NCBI GenBank assembly: GCA_037447125.1
Contig: JBBIHG010000125.1
Location: 1-7,930 of the forward strand
From: UBA2029 sp037447125
Lineage (GTDB): Bacteria; Chloroflexota; Anaerolineae; Aggregatilineales; Aggregatilineaceae
DNA length: 7,930 nucleotides
Direction: 5' to 3'
Shown: piece after piece, positions 4,060 through 7,930 of the stretch
Position numbering within the stretch: the stretch's first letter is position 1
How the letters are laid out: every line of letters starts with the position of its first letter
Translations under genes and position numbers: made by a program
The notes under the pieces: model-generated
The model's input: only the letters and a program-made list of their open reading frames with translations
Told to the model about the DNA's origin: nothing
Databases searched by the model: none

Positions 4060-6729
4060 CTACGCCCGCAACTTCGCCCCAAGCTGGCGCTCGACTGCCT
4101 TGACGATCCGCGCGTGAATCCTGGCCACTTCTGCATCGTTGAGCGTGCGATCGGGCGCGCGGTAGGTCAGCGCGTAGGCCAGCGATTTCTTGCCCGCCGG
4201 GATCGGGTCGCTGCGATAGACATCGAACAGGCGCGCTTCCTCCAGCAGATCGCCACCAGCGCGCATGATCACCTCGTAGACCTCGATGGCCGGCGTCGCC
4301 TCGTCCAGCACAATCGCCAGGTCCTGGTAGACAGCGGGATGCGCCGGCACCGGGCGAATCTGACGGATCAGCTCCACGTCGGCCAGCAGCGCGGCCAGGT
4401 CTAGCTCAGCGGCGAGCACGGGCCGCGCCAAATCCAGCCCCAGTCCGAACGCCTGGCGCACCAGCGGGTGCACTTCGCCGAGCACGCCCACCTCGCGCCC
4501 GTTGATGCGTAGCAGGGCGGCGCGCCCCGGGTGAAACGTGCTGTGCTCGACGGGGGTGAAGGTCGCCGCGCCGGCGACGCGCAGATCGCGCAGGGCCGCC
4601 TCGATGATGCCTTTGAGATCGAAGAAGTCCAGCAGGCCGGTGGGGACATCCGCTCCCCACTGAGGGACTCCGCGCGGGCCGGTGAGGGCGATCCCCAGGC
4701 GACCTGGCTCGTCGGGCAGCGGTTCGCCGGGGCGCGGCAGGTAGACCGCCCCGATCTCGAACAGGAGCTGCCGGTCGGTGTGGCGGGCATTGGCGGCCAC
4801 AGTGTCGAGCAGGCTGGCCAGCAGGGTGTGGCGCATCACCGTCTTGTCGGCGGCGATGGGGTTGGCCAGAGTCACATAGGGCACGTCCGGCCAGCCTGAC
4901 GCCGCGCCTGGCGGGGTGAGCAGCGCCTCGCGCCCCGGCGTGGTCAGACGGTAGGTGACGATCTCGCACAGCCCGGCCTTGACCAATGCATCGCGCAGCG
5001 CCTCTTCGCGCTCCAGAGCGACATTGGCGCGCTGGGCGGGCAGCTCGTCGGCGATCAGGGCGTCGGGGACGCGGTCGTAGCCGTAGACGCGGACGATCTC
5101 CTCGATCAGATCGGCCCGCCCGGTCAGTCCGACCCCAATGTCCAACCGGTGATCGGGCACGACGACGTGCAGCACGTCGCCGCGCTCCGTCACCTCGAAC
5201 TCCAGCGCACACAGAATGCGCACGATTTCCGCCTGGGGGATGGCGAAGCCAAGATGGCGCGTCACCTCCGGCACGGGCAGGTCTACCGTGATTACCTGGG
5301 CGGGCAGCGGGTACTCGTCAATGATGCCCGCTGCAATCGTGCCGCCTGCCACCTGGCGCATCAGTTCGATGCAGCGCCGCAGACCACGCTCGGCCATCGC
5401 CGGGTGCACGCCACGGCTGAAGCGCAGCCCCGCTTCGCTGCTCATTTTCTGGCTCTGCATGGTGCGGCGGATGTTGATGAAGTTCCAGGCCGCCGCTTCC
5501 AGCAGCACGTTCGTCGTCGCCGGACGCTGGGCGTCCGCCTTGCCATAGACGATCTCGCCCTCTTCCGGCAGCTCAACACCAGTCGCGTCGAGCGGCTCGC
5601 CGCCCATCGTCAGCGGGTCCCAGATCTCGCTCTCCAACCCGCCCATGATGCCACCAATGCTCAGCGAGCCGGCAGTGTCGGCGACCAGGATGTTGAAGCC
5701 GTCCAGCGCGTGGTCAGTGCCGTCCAGCGTCACCAGGTGCTCACCCGGCTCCGGCAGGCGGGTGATGATCACCGGCGCCGTGCCGCCGGCGCGCTCTTTG
5801 AGTGTGTCCCAGTCGAAGGCGTGCAGGGGCTGGCCCAGTTCGAGCATGACGTAGTTGGTGGCGTCTACGATGTTGTTGATCGGGCGCATCCCGGCCAGGC
5901 GCAGCCGGCGCTGCATCCACTGGGGCGACTCCTTGATCTGCACGTCGCGGATCAGGGCCAGGGTGAAGCGCGGGTTCAGTTCCGGCTGGCGGATGTCAAT
6001 GGACACCTGCCCGGCGATGAGCAGCCCCTCGGCAACCACATCCAGCGGCGGCAGGCGCAGCGGCGCGCCGGTCAGCGCGGCGACCTCGCGGGCCACGCCG
6101 ACGATGCTATAGGCGCGGGCGACGTTGGGCAGCATGTCAATATCCAGCACGGCGTCGCCGAGCACGTCTTGCAGCGGCGTGCCAGGCGCGATGTGGCCGA
6201 ACTCGGCCCAGTCGAGCAACAGAATGCCCTCGTGCGAGTCAGAGAGACCCAATTCCTTCTCTGAGCAAACCATGCTGCGGTTGGGGATGCCGCGCAGCTC
6301 GCGCTCCTTGAGGATCATGCGGCTGCCGTCATCCTTGTGCCCGTCAATGACCTCCGCGCCCTGGTGGGCGAAGGGCGAGAGCAGTGGCGGGTCGAGCGGC
6401 CCCCGGTCTTTGTAGGGGAACAGGTTGGGCGCGCCGGTGACGCACTGCTCCAGTTCTGCCCCGCCGTAATCCACCAGGGCCAGCACCAGCCGATCGGCGT
6501 TGGGGTGGGCGCGCACCTCGCAGATGGCACCGAGCATGATCTTCTCACGGTCCCACACCAGGTGATCGGACGGCGGCAGATGGCTGCCGGGTGGCGGGTC
6601 GCCCTGGGGGATGCCGATGTACTCGATGGTCCCCACCTCCAGCCCGGCCAGGGTCAGGCGCTCGGCCAGCTCCTCGACGGGGAGGGTGATGTCCACGTAG
6701 TCCTTGAGCCAGGAAAGCGGTACTTTCAT
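4060..6729 (-). CDS. pheT: Phenylalanine--tRNA ligase beta subunit
   Basis: Beta chain of the alpha2beta2 PheRS that charges tRNA-Phe; it gives tRNA contacts and the editing site. Numbering is from ATG 6729 (889 aa, longer than the roughly 800 aa usual in bacteria). Order: N-terminal MKVPLSWLKDYVDI; EMAP/OB-type tRNA-binding domain (about 62-188; AHPNADRL, VTGAPN, MVCSEKELGLS); B3/B4 editing domain (about 256-470; DATNYVMLELGQPLHAFD, SSEAGLRFSRGVHP); B5 (about 477-560; DLIEEIVRVYGYD); catalytic-like core (about 566-780); FDX-ACB anticodon-binding domain (about 792-889). Extra segments occur near 40-66, in the OB domain (about 103-137), and at 370-404 in B3/B4, where the usual GGxxSE is separated from TTNVLLEAA. 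I prefer ATG 6729 to ATG 6741 because AAGGAG (6747-6742) directly abuts the latter, and PheT proteins normally start at MKVPLSWL. pheS is not adjacent; map lies upstream. Confidence 0.98.
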   Translation of the reverse strand: MKVPLSWLKDYVDITLPVEELAERLTLAGLEVGTIEYIGIPQGDPPPGSHLPPSDHLVWDREKIMLGAICEVRAHPNADRLVLALVDYGGAELEQCVTGAPNLFPYKDRGPLDPPLLSPFAHQGAEVIDGHKDDGSRMILKERELRGIPNRSMVCSEKELGLSDSHEGILLLDWAEFGHIAPGTPLQDVLGDAVLDIDMLPNVARAYSIVGVAREVAALTGAPLRLPPLDVVAEGLLIAGQVSIDIRQPELNPRFTLALIRDVQIKESPQWMQRRLRLAGMRPINNIVDATNYVMLELGQPLHAFDWDTLKERAGGTAPVIITRLPEPGEHLVTLDGTDHALDGFNILVADTAGSLSIGGIMGGLESEIWDPLTMGGEPLDATGVELPEEGEIVYGKADAQRPATTNVLLEAAAWNFINIRRTMQSQKMSSEAGLRFSRGVHPAMAERGLRRCIELMRQVAGGTIAAGIIDEYPLPAQVITVDLPVPEVTRHLGFAIPQAEIVRILCALEFEVTERGDVLHVVVPDHRLDIGVGLTGRADLIEEIVRVYGYDRVPDALIADELPAQRANVALEREEALRDALVKAGLCEIVTYRLTTPGREALLTPPGAASGWPDVPYVTLANPIAADKTVMRHTLLASLLDTVAANARHTDRQLLFEIGAVYLPRPGEPLPDEPGRLGIALTGPRGVPQWGADVPTGLLDFFDLKGIIEAALRDLRVAGAATFTPVEHSTFHPGRAALLRINGREVGVLGEVHPLVRQAFGLGLDLARPVLAAELDLAALLADVELIRQIRPVPAHPAVYQDLAIVLDEATPAIEVYEVIMRAGGDLLEEARLFDVYRSDPIPAGKKSLAYALTYRAPDRTLNDAEVARIHARIVKAVERQLGAKLRA

Positions 6730-6741
6730 CTGCGCGTGCAT

Positions 6742-6747
6742 CTCCTT
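6742..6747 (-). promoter_or_regulatory. Ribosome binding site of pheT
   Basis: The minus strand reads AAGGAG at 6747-6742. Spacing to ATG 6741 is 0 nt, which is not usable; spacing to ATG 6729 is 12 nt, long but workable. This supports the shorter PheT start. Confidence 0.6.
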
Positions 6748-6750
6748 GGT

Positions 6751-6782
6751 GAGCGAAGAGCTTTCAGCGGTCAGACATCAGC
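6751..6782. repeat. Leader repeat copy 1, upstream of pheT
   Basis: This 32-bp stretch matches 7738-7769 at 25 of 32 positions without gaps. The shared blocks are GAGCGA, AGCTTTCAGC and ATCAGC. In both places it lies a few bases upstream of the gene's Shine-Dalgarno sequence in the same orientation, so the leader mRNAs of pheT and map share it. It resembles the degenerate AGCTGAT/TCAGC-type intergenic repeats seen in many bacteria. Confidence 0.6.
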
Positions 6783-6884
6783 CGCTGGCAACAGTCACAC
6801 TCTGTTTGAGTTATTTCCCCATCTCGGTCTCTTCCTCAGGGACGGACAGCAGCCTGGGAAGCGCGAAGACAGCGGTTTATTGAC

Positions 6885-6975
6885 CTCACCCCCAGCCTCG
6901 CTGCGCTCAGCTTGCCCCCTCTCTATTCGAATGGAGAGAGGGCGGCGAGGCGCGTTAGCGCCGAGCGGGGGTGAG
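6885..6975. repeat. Long imperfect palindrome between map and pheT
   Basis: The outer arms CTCACCCCC (6885-6893) and GGGGGTGAG (6967-6975) are perfect inverted copies. The inner core has CCCTCTCT opposite AGAGAGGG around the self-complementary ATTCGAAT. The intervening arms (for example GCCTCGCTGCGCTCAG against GGCGAGGCGCGTTAGCG) also pair imperfectly, giving arms of about 40 nt. It begins 6 bp after the map stop codon in the direction of transcription. It has no coding capacity and no T-run, so it is a repeat-type hairpin that could stabilise the map mRNA end or reduce read-through into pheT. Its ends resemble those inside the element at 1121-1264. The rest of the 6742-6981 gap holds the leader repeat and the pheT ribosome binding site; I saw no T-box motif. 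Confidence 0.65.
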
Positions 6976-6981
6976 ATGTGA

Positions 6982-7725
6982 CTACACCGCCGTTGCCAGG
7001 ATCGGCTCGCCGGCAGTGACGACGACCGTGTGCTCGTACTGCGCCGTCAGGCTGCGGTCTACAGTGCGCAGCGTCCAGCCGTCGCGGTCGGTGACGATGC
7101 GCCCGCTGCCCGCGCTGAAGAACGGCTCGACGGTGAAGACCATCCCCTCGTGCATGATCGTGCGGTCCTGGCGGTGGTAGAAGTTGAGCACGCTCGGCTT
7201 CTCGTGCAGGCTCCGCCCGACGCCGTGCCCTGGCAGCTCGCGGATGATCGAATAGCCACCCTTGCGCGCGATGCGCTCGACCGTCTTGCCGATCGCGTTC
7301 AGCGGACACCCGGCGCGCACCACGCCGATCGCCTCGTCCAACGCGCGCCGGGTGAAGCGGCACAGCCGCTCGGCCTGCGGGTGTGCGGGCGGGACGATCA
7401 CCGTCGCCGCCGTGTCCGCCCAGTACCCTTCCAGCTCCGCCGACACGTCCACGTTGACCAGGTCGCCGGGCTGGATGATGCGCTCGCCGGGGATGCCGTG
7501 CGCCGCCTCATCGTTGAGGCTGATGCAGGTGAAACCAGGGAACTTATAGGCCAGGATCGGCGCTGAGCGCGCGCCGTGCCGCTGCACGAACTCCGCGCCG
7601 ATGGCGTCAAGCTGGGCGGTGGTCATGCCCGGCTCGACGCGGGCCAGCATGTGCCCCAGCGCCTCGCCGCAGATGCGCCCAATGCGCAGCAGCTTGCGCA
7701 GGTCGTCGTCGTTCTCGATGGTCAT
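6982..7725 (-). CDS. map: Type I methionyl aminopeptidase
   Basis: Cytosolic metalloprotease that removes the initiator methionine from new proteins. It is 247 aa, typical of the short bacterial type I enzyme without an N-terminal zinc extension. All five metal ligands are present: D93 (VNVDVSAELEGYWADTA), D104, H167 (LPGHGVG), E200 (FTVEPFF) and E231 (QYEHT). Their spacing is the same as in the E. coli enzyme (D97, D108, H171, E204, E235). The substrate-contacting histidines H76 (NDEAAHGIP) and H174 (RSLHEKP) are also kept, so the enzyme should be active. Start ATG 7725 has AAGGA at 7736-7732, 6 nt upstream. pheT lies downstream on the same strand behind a long palindrome, so co-transcription is uncertain. 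The common neighbours of map (secY, adk, infA) are not seen, so this may be one of several map copies in the genome. Confidence 0.97.
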   Translation of the reverse strand: MTIENDDDLRKLLRIGRICGEALGHMLARVEPGMTTAQLDAIGAEFVQRHGARSAPILAYKFPGFTCISLNDEAAHGIPGERIIQPGDLVNVDVSAELEGYWADTAATVIVPPAHPQAERLCRFTRRALDEAIGVVRAGCPLNAIGKTVERIARKGGYSIIRELPGHGVGRSLHEKPSVLNFYHRQDRTIMHEGMVFTVEPFFSAGSGRIVTDRDGWTLRTVDRSLTAQYEHTVVVTAGEPILATAV

Positions 7726-7737
7726 GCCTGTTCCTTT

Positions 7738-7769
7738 GAGCGATCAGCTTTCAGCTATCGGCAATCAGC
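7738..7769. repeat. Leader repeat copy 2, upstream of map
   Basis: Partner of 6751-6782 (25 of 32 identical). It begins directly before the AAGGA ribosome binding site of map on the minus strand. It overlaps the left arm of the inverted repeat at 7751-7830, which suggests that one repeat family supplies both. Confidence 0.6.
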
Positions 7770-7830
7770 AAGAACAACCTGCGTTGATCGCTGCCTCTGC
7801 CCTCGCGGACTGCGGACTGCTGATAGCTGA
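7751..7830. repeat. Inverted repeat upstream of map
   Basis: The left arm 7751-7771 (TCAGCTATCGGCAATCAGCAA) and the reverse complement of 7810-7830 agree at 17 of 21 positions, with a 38-nt spacer. It fills most of the 108-bp gap between the stop of the upstream gene and map. It could act as a hairpin ending the upstream transcript, or simply be an intergenic repeat. No strong promoter hexamers for map were recognised in this gap. Confidence 0.5.
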
Positions 7831-7833
7831 CGG

Positions 7834-7930
7834 CTACCGCAGCGCTTCTGCTAGCTCCGCCAGAGCGCGGCGGGCCAGGACGCGCGCCATCTCCGCCCGG
7901 TACTCGCGGCTGCCCCAGTGATCGTCGGGC
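7834..7930 (-). CDS. C-terminal end of a probable molybdenum-hydroxylase FAD-binding subunit (CoxM/XdhB-like), partial
   Basis: The minus-strand frame ending at TAG 7836-7834 encodes a 31-residue tail running off the right edge. It includes DDHWGSREYRAEMARVLARR followed by ALAEL. The S-x-x-YR...M..VL..RAL pattern is the usual C-terminal signature of the FAD-binding subunit of CO dehydrogenase / xanthine dehydrogenase-type enzymes (CO_deh_flav_C domain). The protein would pass electrons from the Mo subunit and Fe-S centres to FAD. Only the tail is visible, so substrate and partners cannot be judged. The stop is followed within 3 bp by the inverted repeat at 7751-7830, then map. Confidence 0.6.
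   Translation of the reverse strand, partial: PDDHWGSREYRAEMARVLARRALAELAEALR

Noticed and set aside
4406..5212. Open frame of 268 codons on the minus strand inside pheT
   Set aside because: Alternative frame of pheT, extremely Arg/Ala-rich, no motif.
5149..6264. Open frame of 371 codons on the plus strand opposite pheT
   Set aside because: It lies fully antisense to an unambiguous pheT. The His/Gln/Arg-rich protein has no recognisable motif and is a shadow of GC-rich codon usage.
6742..6884. T-box or other aminoacyl-tRNA-sensing leader before pheT
   Set aside because: No TGGNACC-like T-box sequence or antiterminator pairing was seen, and no short Phe-rich leader peptide was recognised.
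1..7930. CRISPR array, tRNA, rRNA or transposase gene
   Set aside because: No regularly spaced direct repeats, no tRNA-like cloverleaf with a TTC-containing arm in the gaps, and no transposase motif in any frame. The repeats seen are inverted or single pairs.

Overview
The window is a GC-rich bacterial chromosome segment. No 16S or other taxonomic marker is present. My best guess is a Chloroflexota (Anaerolineae-like) genome. The reasons are the Pro/Thr-rich extracellular linker, palindromic intergenic repeats bounded by CCTCACCCC / GGGGTGAG-like ends, a Uma2-type nuclease, a DUF433/DUF5615 pair, and a PheT with extra insertions. This assignment is inference.

Layout. Plus strand, left part: an APH/choline-kinase-fold phosphotransferase (73-1116), then a palindromic, MITE-like intergenic repeat (1121-1264), then a secreted and membrane-anchored CAP-domain protein with two LysM modules (1335-2651). 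Minus strand, the rest, read right to left: the last 31 codons of a probable molybdenum-hydroxylase FAD subunit (7834-7930), methionine aminopeptidase map (6982-7725), the phenylalanyl-tRNA synthetase beta chain pheT (4060-6729), a DUF433 antitoxin-like gene (3638-3940) overlapping a DUF5615 PIN-like gene (3331-3669), and a Uma2-family nuclease (2687-3265). The two gene blocks converge at about 2652-2686.

Functional grouping. map and pheT are housekeeping translation genes. They are separated by a 240-bp gap holding a long hairpin repeat, and pheS does not lie next to pheT. The three small genes at 2687-3940 look like an accessory island. DUF433 and DUF5615 form a coupled, toxin-antitoxin-like pair, in which the second gene most likely starts at a TTG inside the first. 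Each unit of the island has its own -10-like promoter box. The CAP-LysM protein probably works at the cell surface.

No tRNA, rRNA, CRISPR array, transposase or phage gene was seen. The most interesting non-coding signals are the 144-bp inverted-repeat element with an 8-bp flanking direct repeat, and a 32-bp sequence shared just upstream of the ribosome binding sites of both map and pheT. I found no clear new multi-gene system. The nearest candidate is the DUF433/DUF5615/Uma2 cluster.
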